Source of the DNA: Streptomyces sp. NBC_00557
Lineage (GTDB): Bacteria; Actinomycetota; Actinomycetes; Streptomycetales; Streptomycetaceae
DNA length: 64,000 nt
Assembly: GCF_036345995.1 (NCBI RefSeq)
Contig: NZ_CP107796.1
Coordinates: forward strand, 6,324,001-6,388,000
Reading direction: 5' to 3'
Position numbers and translations under genes: made by a program. This document shows positions 20,216 to 30,526 of this stretch, piece after piece. The first letter of the stretch is position 1. Every line of letters starts with the position of its first letter. The notes below the pieces were generated by a model, which made no database searches, was not told where the DNA came from, and saw only the letters and a program-made list of their open reading frames with translations.

Positions 20216-21571
20216 ATGGCCGCCACCACTGTTGTGAAACAGCGGGCGGCCGAGCCGGCCGCCGCCGGCGTGGCGCGCGGGCGCCGCGGCCGGCGGCGGG
20301 CCCGGCTGATCGCCCTGCTCTTCGTCTTCCCCGCGCTGCTCCTGCTCGGCGCGCTCGTCGTCTACCCGGTGCTGTTCTCCGTCGGCCGCAGCTTCTTCGA
20401 CGCCTCCGGCACCCGGTTCGTGGGCGGCGGCAACTACGCCGAGATGTTCCGTGACCCGGCGACCCTGAAGGCCATCCGCAACACCACCATCTGGGTGGTC
20501 GTGGCCCCGGCCCTGCTGACCGGCCTGGGCCTGATCCTGGCCGTCCTGGTGGAGAAGGTCCGCTGGGCCACCGCCTTCAAGCTGCTGCTCTTCATGCCGA
20601 TGGCGGTGTCCTTCCTGGCCGCCGGCATCATCTTCCGGCTCGCCTACGACGAGGACCCGAACAAGGGCGTGCTGAACGCGGCCGTGGTCTCCGTCCACGA
20701 CGCCTTCAAGGGCACCGCGGCCTACCCGACGGCGCGCGGCCGCACGGGCCTGCTGACCCAGGACCGGGACGGCTCGTACCGTACGACCGCCGACGCCGGG
20801 CACACGGTGACGCTCCCCATGGTCGGCGTGCTGCCCAAGGACCTGCCCCAGGGCGCCGAGCCCGCCGCTGCGGCGGCCTCGCGCCCGGCCGCGCCCGGCG
20901 AACTGCGCGGTGTCGTCTACCTGGACTTCACCCCCGGCGGCGGAGGCAGACAGGGCAAGGTCGACCCGAAGGAGAGCGGCCTGCCCGGCATGAAGGTGCA
21001 GGCGGTGCGCGACGGGCGGACCGTCGCGAGCGCGACCACCGCGGCCGACGGCTCCTTCCGCTTCTCCGGACTGCGCGCCGGCACCTACACGGTGAAGCTC
21101 CCGGCGTCCAACTTCGCCCAGCCCTACCAGGGCGTCTCCTGGCTCGGGCCGACGCTCGTCACCCCGGCGATCATCGGCGCCTACCTGTGGATCTGGACCG
21201 GCTTCGCGATGGTCCTGATCGGCGCCGGTCTGTCCACACTGCCCCGGGACGCGCTGGAGGCGGCCCGGATGGACGGCGCCAACGAGTGGCAGATCTTCCG
21301 CAGGATCACCGTCCCCCTGCTGGCCCCCGTCCTCACGGTCGTCTTCGTCACGCTCGTGATCAACGTGATGAAGGTCTTCGACCTCGTCTACATCATCGCG
21401 CCCGGACCGGTGCAGGAGGACGCCACGGTGCTCGCCACCCAGATGTGGCTGGTGTCCTTCGGCGGCGGCAACAACCAGGGCCTGGGCAGCGCCCTCGGCG
21501 TGCTCCTGCTGCTGCTGGTGATCCCCGCGATGGTCTTCAACGTCCGGCGTTTCCGAAGGAGTCAGCGATGA
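20216..21571 (+). CDS. Sugar ABC permease (MalF type) with inserted beta-sandwich domain
   Basis: 451 aa inner-membrane subunit of the sugar importer. Helix 1 is at about 31-55, and helices 2 and 3 at about 92-112 and 121-141. The cytoplasmic EAA loop that contacts the ATPase is residues 348-367 (EAARMDGANEWQIFRRITVP). Unusually, about 155 residues (155-310) are inserted between helices 3 and 4. Part of the insert (229-298, GLPGMKVQAVRDGRT... TTAADGSFRFSGLRAGTYTV) looks like an SdrD-B/carboxypeptidase-regulatory beta-sandwich. Typical MalF-type permeases of this group are near 300 aa. The insert should face outside, where the E. coli MalF P2 loop touches its binding protein. Confidence 0.88.
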   Translation: MAATTVVKQRAAEPAAAGVARGRRGRRRARLIALLFVFPALLLLGALVVYPVLFSVGRSFFDASGTRFVGGGNYAEMFRDPATLKAIRNTTIWVVVAPALLTGLGLILAVLVEKVRWATAFKLLLFMPMAVSFLAAGIIFRLAYDEDPNKGVLNAAVVSVHDAFKGTAAYPTARGRTGLLTQDRDGSYRTTADAGHTVTLPMVGVLPKDLPQGAEPAAAAASRPAAPGELRGVVYLDFTPGGGGRQGKVDPKESGLPGMKVQAVRDGRTVASATTAADGSFRFSGLRAGTYTVKLPASNFAQPYQGVSWLGPTLVTPAIIGAYLWIWTGFAMVLIGAGLSTLPRDALEAARMDGANEWQIFRRITVPLLAPVLTVVFVTLVINVMKVFDLVYIIAPGPVQEDATVLATQMWLVSFGGGNNQGLGSALGVLLLLLVIPAMVFNVRRFRRSQR

Positions 21572-21584
21572 GGAGTCAGCGATG
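21557..21584 (+). repeat. 14-bp tandem duplication carrying ribosome site and ATG
   Basis: AGGAGTCAGCGATG occurs twice in direct tandem, at 21557-21570 and 21571-21584. The first copy contains the stop of the upstream permease gene, and the second gives the start of the next gene. The first ATG opens only a five-codon frame (21568-21585) that ends over the real start. Confidence 0.95.
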
Positions 21585-22421
21585 AACGCGATCAGGCGGG
21601 GCCTGGGCAACGGCCTGGTGCAGGCCTTCCTGGTGGTGATCGGCCTGGTCTGGCTGACCCCCCTGGCCGGACTCTTCCTGTCCTCCCTGCGCTCGGCCCA
21701 GGACACGGCCAAGGGCGGCTGGTGGACGGCGTTCGCCAGCCCCGGCCAGCTGTCCTTCGACAACTACTCGGCGCTGCTGAAGAACTCCGGCATGGTGCAG
21801 GCCTTCTGGAACACCGTGCTGATCTCGGTGCCGGCCACCGCCCTGGTCGTGGTCATCGCCGCGCTCGCCGGATACGCCTTCGCCTGGCTGGACTTCCCGC
21901 TGCGGGAACCCCTCTTCCTGCTGGTGGTGGCCCTGCTGGTGGTGCCGGTGCAGATCGGCCTGCTGCCGGTGGCCAAACTCTTCGGCGCGCTGGGCCTGTT
22001 CGGCACGATCCCCGGAGTCGTCCTCTTCCACGTCGCCTACGGCCTGCCCTTCGCGGTGTTCCTGCTGCGGAACTACTTCGCGGAGATGCCGAAGGAGATG
22101 CTGGAGGCGGCCCGGATGGACGGCGGCAGCGAGTGGCGCATCTTCACCCGGCTCGTGCTGCCGGTGGGCCGTCCCGCGATCGCCTCGCTCGCCATCTTCC
22201 AGTTCCTGTGGGTGTGGAACGACATGCTGGTGGCGCTGCTGTTCGCGGACAGCTCCTCGCAGCCGCTGACGGTGGAACTCCAGTCGCAGATCCGGCAGTT
22301 CGGCAGCAACATCGACGTGCTGGCGCCGGGCGCCTTCCTGTCCCTGATCGTGCCGGTGGTGGTGTTCTTCGCCTTCCAGCGGCACTTCGTGCAGGGCGTG
22401 ATGGCGGGCTCGGTCAAGTGA
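21582..22421 (+). CDS. Sugar ABC permease (MalG type)
   Basis: 279 aa inner-membrane subunit pairing with the preceding MalF-type protein. About six hydrophobic helices are seen (e.g. LVQAFLVVIGLVWLTPLAGLF and VPATALVVVIAALAGYAFAW). The EAA loop is EAARMDGGSEWRIFTRLVLP at about residues 183-202. No ATPase gene follows; streptomycete sugar importers often share the ATPase MsiK encoded elsewhere (inference). ATG 21582 has GGAGTCAGC before it, made by a 14-bp duplication. A strong hairpin overlaps the stop codon. Confidence 0.93.
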   Translation: MNAIRRGLGNGLVQAFLVVIGLVWLTPLAGLFLSSLRSAQDTAKGGWWTAFASPGQLSFDNYSALLKNSGMVQAFWNTVLISVPATALVVVIAALAGYAFAWLDFPLREPLFLLVVALLVVPVQIGLLPVAKLFGALGLFGTIPGVVLFHVAYGLPFAVFLLRNYFAEMPKEMLEAARMDGGSEWRIFTRLVLPVGRPAIASLAIFQFLWVWNDMLVALLFADSSSQPLTVELQSQIRQFGSNIDVLAPGAFLSLIVPVVVFFAFQRHFVQGVMAGSVK

Positions 22422-22431
22422 CCGAGCCCGC
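22404..22431. terminator. Bidirectional terminator between convergent genes
   Basis: A perfect 12-bp stem (22404-22415 with 22420-22431) with loop AAGT contains the stop of the permease gene and ends 6 nt before the stop of the facing lipoprotein gene. It can serve both transcripts. Confidence 0.8.
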
Positions 22432-22436
22432 CCGGG

Positions 22437-22886
22437 TCACGCGTACGTCCAGCGCCAGGCGCTGCCGCTGTAGGAGCACCTGATCGGGGTGCCGCCCGCG
22501 GTCGTGGTCGTCGCCCCGTGGTCGCCGCTGCGGCAGAACTGGCCCGCCTGGTAGCAGTTGCCCGCGTTGGAGACGATCGAGCAGGTGCCGCCGCCGCTGC
22601 TGCCGCCGCCGGTGCCGCCACTGCGCACGGTGCCGGAGGCGGCCCTGGTGACGGTCACCGTCGGTCCGGGCGTCCGCACGGTCTTCGTCCGGGTGACCGT
22701 GGGGCCGGGCTCCGGCTCGGCGGTCACGGTGGCCGTCGCCGTGACGGTCACCGTCGGCCGGGGCGTCGGCGCAGACGCCTTGGCCGTGCCGCCGGACTGG
22801 CCGCAGCCGGCCGCGCCGGCGGCCAGCAGCGCGACGCCGGCCGCCCACAGGCGCACCCGCCGGTACGGGCGCTGGTACGGGTTCAC
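22437..22886 (-). CDS. Small secreted lipoprotein with Thr/Val-rich linker and Cys-rich end
   Basis: 149 aa, function unknown. GTG start with a strong AGGGAGGAAGAGA ribosome site. After an Arg-rich N-terminus comes a hydrophobic signal (WAAGVALLAAGAAGC) with lipidation Cys28. Next is a low-complexity wall-spanning linker with repeated PTVTVT units (about 40-90), a Gly/Ser stretch, and a compact C-terminal domain of about 50 residues with four cysteines (CSIVSNAGNCYQAGQFCRSG and a final IRCSYSGSAWRW). The layout suggests a surface domain held away from the membrane. Confidence 0.8.
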   Translation of the reverse strand: MNPYQRPYRRVRLWAAGVALLAAGAAGCGQSGGTAKASAPTPRPTVTVTATATVTAEPEPGPTVTRTKTVRTPGPTVTVTRAASGTVRSGGTGGGSSGGGTCSIVSNAGNCYQAGQFCRSGDHGATTTTAGGTPIRCSYSGSAWRWTYA

Positions 22887-22912
22887 TCTCTTCCTCCCTG
22901 GGCCGCGCGGGG

Positions 22913-23407
22913 TCAGCCGTGGAAGGTGATGTAGCCGTTGCCGTCCCGGTCGTCGCGGGACTTGGTGTAGGCGTGGGTGTCCGCGTGGGCGCCGGAGGGC
23001 TTGTACAGGTAGATGGTGTCCTTGTCGTTGTTCCAGATGAAGTTGCAGTTCTGGCGGTAGACGACGTTCTTCGCGTCCGAGTCGGTGCCGTGGCCGCCGC
23101 GCAGCTTCACGTAGTCGCCGGGCTCGAGGTAGTGGTTGGACGGGAAGGTGAACCGGTTGCCGGCGGCGTCCTTGACGACGTAGCCCTTGAGGTTGACGGT
23201 CGTGCCGCGCGAGTAGTTCTTGATCGTCAGGTACTCGTCGCGGGTGTTGCCCGTCGAGCAGCTGTTGGAGTCCCGCCCCGGCGCGTCGTACTGGACGCCC
23301 TTGATCTTCAGGGCGGAGGAGTACTCGGTGGCCTGGGCCGGGGCCGGCACGACGACGGCGAGCGTTCCGGCCGTGACGGCGGTGGCGAGCGCGAAGCGTA
23401 TGCGCAT
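22913..23407 (-). CDS. Secreted lamin-tail domain (LTD) protein
   Basis: 164 aa. A Sec signal peptide (ALATAVTAGTLAVVVPAPAQA, cleavage near residue 26) is followed by a single lamin-tail-type immunoglobulin-like fold: LKIKGVQYDAPGRDS, DEYLTIKNYSRGTTVNLKGYVVKDAAG, FTFPSNHYLEPGDYVKLRGG, and IWNNDKDTIYLYKPSG. LTD domains in bacteria occur alone or attached to secreted nucleases and are thought to bind surfaces or nucleic acid. The two cysteines could form a disulfide. It is 26 nt upstream of the lipoprotein gene on the same strand, so they may be co-transcribed. Confidence 0.87.
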   Translation of the reverse strand: MRIRFALATAVTAGTLAVVVPAPAQATEYSSALKIKGVQYDAPGRDSNSCSTGNTRDEYLTIKNYSRGTTVNLKGYVVKDAAGNRFTFPSNHYLEPGDYVKLRGGHGTDSDAKNVVYRQNCNFIWNNDKDTIYLYKPSGAHADTHAYTKSRDDRDGNGYITFHG

Positions 23408-23525
23408 GATGAGGTCCCCCCTCAGTGGTGCGGATGCAGCGCATGGAGCTTACACACAAGTTGGCCGGTGCGTGGGCATCCGGTGGAGATTGTGTGAAGC
23501 GCCTGCGAGGGGGGACCTCAGTGGA

Positions 23526-24308
23526 TCACGGCGACGCCGGCGGATACAGCGACCTCGGCAGCTGCGAGGCCGCCGCCGCGTCCAGCAGCCACAGCGTGCG
23601 CGAGCGGCCGTACGCCCCGGCCGCCGGGGCCTGGATCTCGCCCGCACCCGACAAGGCGATGGCCGCCGCCTCCGCCTTGTCCTCGCCGGCCGCGAGAAGC
23701 CAGACCTCACGGGCCGAGCGGATCGCCGGCAGGGTGAGGGAGATCCGGGTCGGCGGCGGCTTCGGCGCGCCGTGCACGCCGACCACCGTCCGCTCGGTCT
23801 CCCGTACGGCCGGCAACTCCGGGAAGAGCGAGGCCACATGGGTGTCCGGGCCGACGCCCAGCATCAGGACGTCGAAGGTGGGCACCGCACCGTGGTTCTC
23901 CGGTCCGGCCGCCTTCGCCAGCTCCGCCGCGTACGCCTCCGCCGCCGCCTCGACGTCCGTGCCGTACGGGCCGTCGGAGGCGGGCATGGCGTGCACGCGC
24001 TCCGGGTCCAGGGGCACGGAGTCCAGCAGGGCCTCGCGGGCCTGCGTGACATTGCGCTCGGGGTCGCCCTCGGGCAGATAGCGCTCGTCGCCCCACCACA
24101 GGTCCAGGCGCCCCCAGTCGACGGCGTCCCGGGCCGGCGCCGCCGCCAGCGCGGCCAGCAGACCGTTGCCGTTGCGGCCGCCGGTGAGGACCACGGACGC
24201 GGTGCCCCGGGAGGCCTGCGCGTCCACGATCTTCGTGATCAGGCGGGCCGCGGCGGCCTGCGCCATCAGCTCCTTGTCGCGGTGGACGACCAGCTGCGGA
24301 GTGCTCAC
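23526..24308 (-). CDS. pgl: 6-phosphogluconolactonase
   Basis: 260 aa. Hydrolyses 6-phosphogluconolactone, the second step of the oxidative pentose phosphate pathway. NagB/DevB-type fold with SVVLTGGRNGNGLLAAL, LWWGDERYLPEGDPERN and LMLGVGPDTHVASLFP motifs. The last of these holds the conserved catalytic histidine. Family members usually have GGSTP and GxDGH, and these positions vary slightly here. The GTG start overlaps the opcA stop (GTGA), making it the last gene of the tkt-tal-zwf-opcA-pgl operon. Confidence 0.94.
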   Translation of the reverse strand: MSTPQLVVHRDKELMAQAAAARLITKIVDAQASRGTASVVLTGGRNGNGLLAALAAAPARDAVDWGRLDLWWGDERYLPEGDPERNVTQAREALLDSVPLDPERVHAMPASDGPYGTDVEAAAEAYAAELAKAAGPENHGAVPTFDVLMLGVGPDTHVASLFPELPAVRETERTVVGVHGAPKPPPTRISLTLPAIRSAREVWLLAAGEDKAEAAAIALSGAGEIQAPAAGAYGRSRTLWLLDAAAASQLPRSLYPPASP

Positions 24309-25366
24309 TTCGCCGTCGCCTTCCTCGCCGGTGCCTTCTTCGCGGTCTTCGCCGCCGCCTTCTTCGCCGGCGCCTTGGCGGCCTCCTCCACGGGCTCCGG
24401 CTCGGCCACCGGCTCACTCGCCGGGGACTGCTGTTCCGGGACCGTGTTCAGCCGCTCCACGCCGTAGCGCAGCGCCGACGCGTAGGTGTCGTCCGGGTCG
24501 AGCCGGCGCAGCTCCTCCGCGATCAGCTCGGCGGTGTCCCGCCGCTTCAGCGCCACCGCGCGGTTCGGCTGGCCCTGGACGGACAGCGTGGCCAGCGTGC
24601 CGTCCGCGCGGTCCAGGACGATCGGGCCGCAGGTGGTGTCCATGCGGACCGCGGTGAGCCCCGGACCGGCCGACAGCGACCGCTTCACCGGGACGTCCAG
24701 CCGGTCCGCGAGCCACATCGCCAGCAGCTCGCAGCTCGGGTTGAACTCCTCGCCCTCCACCTCGACGGCCTTCACCTCGCACGCCACCTGGTCGAGCGCG
24801 GCCGCGAGCATGGAGCGCCACGGGGTGATCCGCGTCCAGGACAGGTCGGTGTCGCCCGGCGCGTAGGCCGCGGCGCGGGCGGACAGCTCCCGCACCGGCT
24901 GCTCGGCGGCGTAGGTGTCGGTGACCCGGCGCTGGGCGAGCGCGCCCAGCGGGTCCTTCGCCGGATCGAGCGGGGCGTTCACCGGCCACCACACCACCAC
25001 CGGCGCGTCCGGCAGCAGCAGCGGCAGCACCACCGAGTCGGCGTGGCCCACGACCTCGCCGTACAGCCGCAGCACCACCGTCTCGCCGGTGCCCGCGTCC
25101 GCGCCCACCCGCACCTCGGCGTCCAGCCGCGAGGACGTGCGGTCGCGCGGACTGCGGGAGACCCGCTTGATGACCACCAGCGTGCGCGAGGGGTGCTCGC
25201 GCGAGGCGTCGTTGGCGGCCTTCAGGGCGTCGTAGGCGTTCTCCTCGTCGGTGACGATGACGAGGGTCAGCACCATGCCGACGGCGGGCGTGCCGATGGC
25301 GCGGCGGCCCCGCACCAGCGCCTTGTTGATGTCGCCGGCGGTGGTGTCGGTCAGATCGATCTTCAT
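24305..25366 (-). CDS. opcA: Glucose-6-phosphate dehydrogenase assembly protein OpcA
   Basis: 353 aa. OpcA is needed for assembly and activity of glucose-6-phosphate dehydrogenase in cyanobacteria and actinobacteria. The family is recognised by MKIDLTDTTAGDINKALVRGRR, VLPLLLPDAPVVVWWP, and SWTRITPWRSMLAAALDQ. The last 40 or so residues are unlike the rest: an acidic Glu/Pro stretch, then an Ala/Lys tail with repeated AKKA-type units resembling histone H1 C-termini. It overlaps zwf (ATGA) upstream and pgl (GTGA) downstream, so the three are translationally coupled. Confidence 0.95.
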   Translation of the reverse strand: MKIDLTDTTAGDINKALVRGRRAIGTPAVGMVLTLVIVTDEENAYDALKAANDASREHPSRTLVVIKRVSRSPRDRTSSRLDAEVRVGADAGTGETVVLRLYGEVVGHADSVVLPLLLPDAPVVVWWPVNAPLDPAKDPLGALAQRRVTDTYAAEQPVRELSARAAAYAPGDTDLSWTRITPWRSMLAAALDQVACEVKAVEVEGEEFNPSCELLAMWLADRLDVPVKRSLSAGPGLTAVRMDTTCGPIVLDRADGTLATLSVQGQPNRAVALKRRDTAELIAEELRRLDPDDTYASALRYGVERLNTVPEQQSPASEPVAEPEPVEEAAKAPAKKAAAKTAKKAPARKATAK

Positions 25367-26901
25367 GGCCGGCGCCAGCTCCGTCCGTCTCGTGCGAGCA
25401 TCTCGTCCGCCTCGGCCGGCCCCCAGGTGCCCGACTTGTACTGCGCGGGCCTGCCGTGCTTGTCCCAGTACTCCTCGATCGGGTCGAGGATCTTCCAGGA
25501 CAGCTCGACCTCCTCCGTGCGCGGGAAGAGGTTGGCGTCGCCCAGCAGCACGTCCAGGATGAGCCGCTCGTACGCCTCCGGGCTGGACTCGGTGAAGGAC
25601 TCGCCGTAGGCGAAGTCCATGGACACGTCCCGGATCTCCATGGAGGTGCCCGGCACCTTCGAGCCGAAGCGGACCGTGACGCCCTCGTCCGGCTGGACGC
25701 GGATGACGACCGCGTTCTGGCCCAGCTCCTCCGTCGCCGTGGTGTCGAAGGGGGAGTGCGGGGCCCGCTGGAAGACGACCGCGATCTCCGTCACCCGGCG
25801 GCCGAGGCGCTTGCCGGTGCGCAGATAGAACGGGACGCCCGCCCAGCGCCGGTTGTCGATCTCCAGCTTGATCGCCGCGTACGTGTCGGTCTTCGACTGC
25901 GGGTCGATGCCCTCTTCCTCGAGATAGCCGATGACCTTCTCGCCGCCCTGCCAGCCGCCCGCGTACTGCCCGCGCACGGTGCTGCGGCCCAGGTCCTGGG
26001 GCAGCCGTACCGCGCCGAGCACCTTCTCCTTCTCCGCGGCCAGCGCGTCCGCGCCGAAGGAGGCCGGCTCCTCCATGGCGGTGAGCGCCATGAGCTGCAG
26101 CAGGTGGTTCTGGATGACGTCGCGGGCGGCGCCGATGCCGTCGTAGTAGCCGGCCCGGCCGCCGATGCCGATGTCCTCGGCCATGGTGATCTGCACGTGG
26201 TCCACGAAGGACCGGTTCCAGATCGGCTCGAACATCGTGTTGGCGAAGCGCAGCGCCAGGATGTTCTGGACGGTCTCCTTGCCGAGGTAGTGGTCGATCC
26301 GGAACACCTGCTCCGGCTCGAACACCTCGTGCACGACCTTGTTCAGCTCCTCGGCGGACTTCAGGTCGTGGCCGAACGGCTTCTCGATGACCGCGCGCCG
26401 CCAGGAACCGCCCGACTGGTCGGCCAGGCCGTGCTTCTTCAGCTGCTGGATGACCACCGGGAACGAGCTCGGCGGCACCGACAGGTAGAAGGCGAAGTTG
26501 CCCCCCGTGCCCTGTGCCTTGTCCAGCTCCTCGATGGTGCCGCGCAGCCGCTCGAAGGCCTCGTCGTCGTCGAAGGTGCCCTGGACGAAACGCATCCCCT
26601 GCAGGAGCTGCTGCCAGACCTCCTCACGGAACGGAGTACGCGCGTGCTCCTTCACCGCGTCGTGCACGACCGCGGCGAAGTCCTCGTGCTCCCAGTCGCG
26701 GCGGGCGAAGCCCACCAGCGAGAACCCCGGCGGCAGCAGACCCCGGTTGGCGAGGTCGTACACCGCGGGCATCAGCTTCTTGCGGGACAGATCGCCGGTG
26801 ACCCCGAAGATGACCAGGCCCGACGGCCCCGCGATGCGCGGGAGCCGTCGGTCGGCCGGGTCACGAAGCGGGTTCGCTCCCGAACCGGATAGGGGTGACA
26901 A
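25363..26901 (-). CDS. zwf: Glucose-6-phosphate dehydrogenase
   Basis: 512 aa. First enzyme of the oxidative pentose phosphate pathway; makes NADPH. The dinucleotide motif is VIFGVTGDLSRKKL, the substrate site RIDHYLGKETVQNIL with the catalytic His nearby, and the EKPFGHDL segment is conserved. The start is TTG 26901, one base after the tal stop, with GGAGGG a few bases upstream inside the end of tal. The reading frame before the conserved part is short and polar, so a slightly different start is possible. OpcA, encoded next, is its assembly partner. Confidence 0.96.
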   Translation of the reverse strand: MSPLSGSGANPLRDPADRRLPRIAGPSGLVIFGVTGDLSRKKLMPAVYDLANRGLLPPGFSLVGFARRDWEHEDFAAVVHDAVKEHARTPFREEVWQQLLQGMRFVQGTFDDDEAFERLRGTIEELDKAQGTGGNFAFYLSVPPSSFPVVIQQLKKHGLADQSGGSWRRAVIEKPFGHDLKSAEELNKVVHEVFEPEQVFRIDHYLGKETVQNILALRFANTMFEPIWNRSFVDHVQITMAEDIGIGGRAGYYDGIGAARDVIQNHLLQLMALTAMEEPASFGADALAAEKEKVLGAVRLPQDLGRSTVRGQYAGGWQGGEKVIGYLEEEGIDPQSKTDTYAAIKLEIDNRRWAGVPFYLRTGKRLGRRVTEIAVVFQRAPHSPFDTTATEELGQNAVVIRVQPDEGVTVRFGSKVPGTSMEIRDVSMDFAYGESFTESSPEAYERLILDVLLGDANLFPRTEEVELSWKILDPIEEYWDKHGRPAQYKSGTWGPAEADEMLARDGRSWRRP

Positions 26902-26902
26902 C

Positions 26903-28021
26903 TCAGCCCTCCGAAGGAGCGAGGCGCTCGAGCTCCGCCTGGGTGGACTTCAGCAGGTCGTTCCAGGACGCCTCGAACTTCTCGACGCCCTCGTCCTCCA
27001 GCACCTGCACCACGTCGTCGTACGAGACGCCGAGCTTCTCCAGCGCGTCCAGGTCGGCACGCGCCTGCTCGTAGGTGCCGGCGATCGTGTTGCCGCTGAT
27101 CTCGCCGTGGTCCTCGGTGGCCTCCAGCGTGGCCTCCGGCATGGTGTTGACCGTGTTCGGCGCGACCAGCTCGGTGACGTACAGGGTGTCCGGGTACGCC
27201 GGGTCCTTCACGCCGGTCGACGCCCACAGCGGACGCTGCTTGTTGGCGCCCGCGTTCTCCAGCGCCTGCCAGCGGCTCGAGGAGAACACCTCCTCGTACG
27301 CCTGGTAGGCGAGGCGCGCGTTGGCGACGGCGGCCTTGCCGCGCAGCGCCTTGGCCTCGTCGGTGCCGATGCCGTCCAGGCGCTTGTCGATCTCGGTGTC
27401 CACGCGGGACACGAAGAAGGACGCCACGGAGTGGATCAGCGACACGTCCAGGCCGCGCTCCTTGGCCTTCTCCAGGCCGGAGAGGTAGGCGTCCATGACG
27501 GCCCGGTACCGCTCCAGGGAGAAGATCAGGGTGACGTTGACGCTGATGCCGAGCCCGATGGTCTCGGTGATCGCCGGCAGGCCCGCCTGGGTGGCCGGGA
27601 TCTTGATCAGGGTGTTGGGCCGGTCCACCAGCCAGGCCAGCTGCTTGGCCTCGGCGACGGTGGCCTTGGTGTTGTGGGCGAGACGCGGGTCGACCTCGAT
27701 GGAGACCCGGCCGTCCTTGCCGCCGGTGGCGTCGAAGACCGGGCGCAGGATGTCGGCGGCGTCGCGGACGTCCGCCGTGGTGATCATGCGGATGGCCTCT
27801 TCGACGGTGACCCTGCGGGCCGCGAGGTCCGAGAGCTGCTGGTCGTAGCCGTCGCCCTGCGAGATCGCCTTCTGGAAGATCGTCGGGTTGGTGGTGACGC
27901 CCACGACGTGCTGCTGGTCGATCAGCTCGGCGAGGTTGCCGGACGTGATCCGCTTGCGCGACAGGTCGTCCAGCCAGATCGCCACGCCTTCCTCGGAGAG
28001 GCGCTTGAGTGCGTCTGTCAT
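26903..28021 (-). CDS. tal: Transaldolase
   Basis: 372 aa, the longer actinobacterial transaldolase type. Transfers a dihydroxyacetone unit between sugar phosphates in the non-oxidative pentose phosphate pathway. Landmarks are [13 protein letters not shown] near the N-terminus, [13 protein letters not shown], and [15 protein letters not shown] with the Schiff-base lysine. ATG start with an AGGAGATG site in the 33-nt gap after tkt. Gene order tkt-tal-zwf-opcA-pgl is standard for actinobacteria and supports the call. Confidence 0.96.
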   Translation of the reverse strand: MTDALKRLSEEGVAIWLDDLSRKRITSGNLAELIDQQHVVGVTTNPTIFQKAISQGDGYDQQLSDLAARRVTVEEAIRMITTADVRDAADILRPVFDATGGKDGRVSIEVDPRLAHNTKATVAEAKQLAWLVDRPNTLIKIPATQAGLPAITETIGLGISVNVTLIFSLERYRAVMDAYLSGLEKAKERGLDVSLIHSVASFFVSRVDTEIDKRLDGIGTDEAKALRGKAAVANARLAYQAYEEVFSSSRWQALENAGANKQRPLWASTGVKDPAYPDTLYVTELVAPNTVNTMPEATLEATEDHGEISGNTIAGTYEQARADLDALEKLGVSYDDVVQVLEDEGVEKFEASWNDLLKSTQAELERLAPSEG

Positions 28022-28054
28022 GGAATTACATCTCCTACGTGTCGTATATGAGCG

Positions 28055-30142
<2,088 letters not shown>

Positions 30143-30526
30143 CCTGGGTCAGGGCTCCTCTCCACATGTCGGTCGCCGGTCTTCGGGGCATGCGCCCACC
30201 CGGCCGCCGGCGTGCTTGCCGCCCGCCGGCCGCTGACGAGCCTACCCCCGTGGGGACGTGCATTTTTTCGAGTGTTTACAGACTGCCGGGACTCCGCGTC
30301 ATCCGCCTCCCGACTGGCCGACAAGGGCATGTGGCACATGAATACGGAGGTGGTCATCTGAGCGCTCAATCGAGTGCCGTGTCCCCTCTTATGGGGGGTG
30401 TGCCAACACGACCCCACCCCCGCGAAGGCCGGGGTATGGGCAACGTCTAAAGTGGCGTGGTACGCGCGAGCCTTTGCCGGCACTTCCCAGGGGGAGGCTC
30501 GCTGGGAGTCTCTGTCAGGGGTGTGC
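30143..30526. other. Divergent regulatory region between tkt and ctaB
   Basis: 384 bp with no supported gene. It must hold the tkt promoter (minus) and the ctaB promoter (plus). TAAAGT at 30448-30453 is a reasonable -10 box for ctaB, giving a leader of about 70 nt. An AT-rich patch near 30259-30280 (a T6 run and GTTTACAG) stands out and probably belongs to the tkt promoter. An 11-codon frame at 30329-30361 has no clear ribosome site and is not annotated. Confidence 0.6.

Noticed and set aside
30329..30361. 11-codon frame in the tkt-ctaB intergenic region
   Set aside because: Only a weak AAGGGC before it; too short to support without conservation or ribosome data. Left as possible leader peptide, not annotated.
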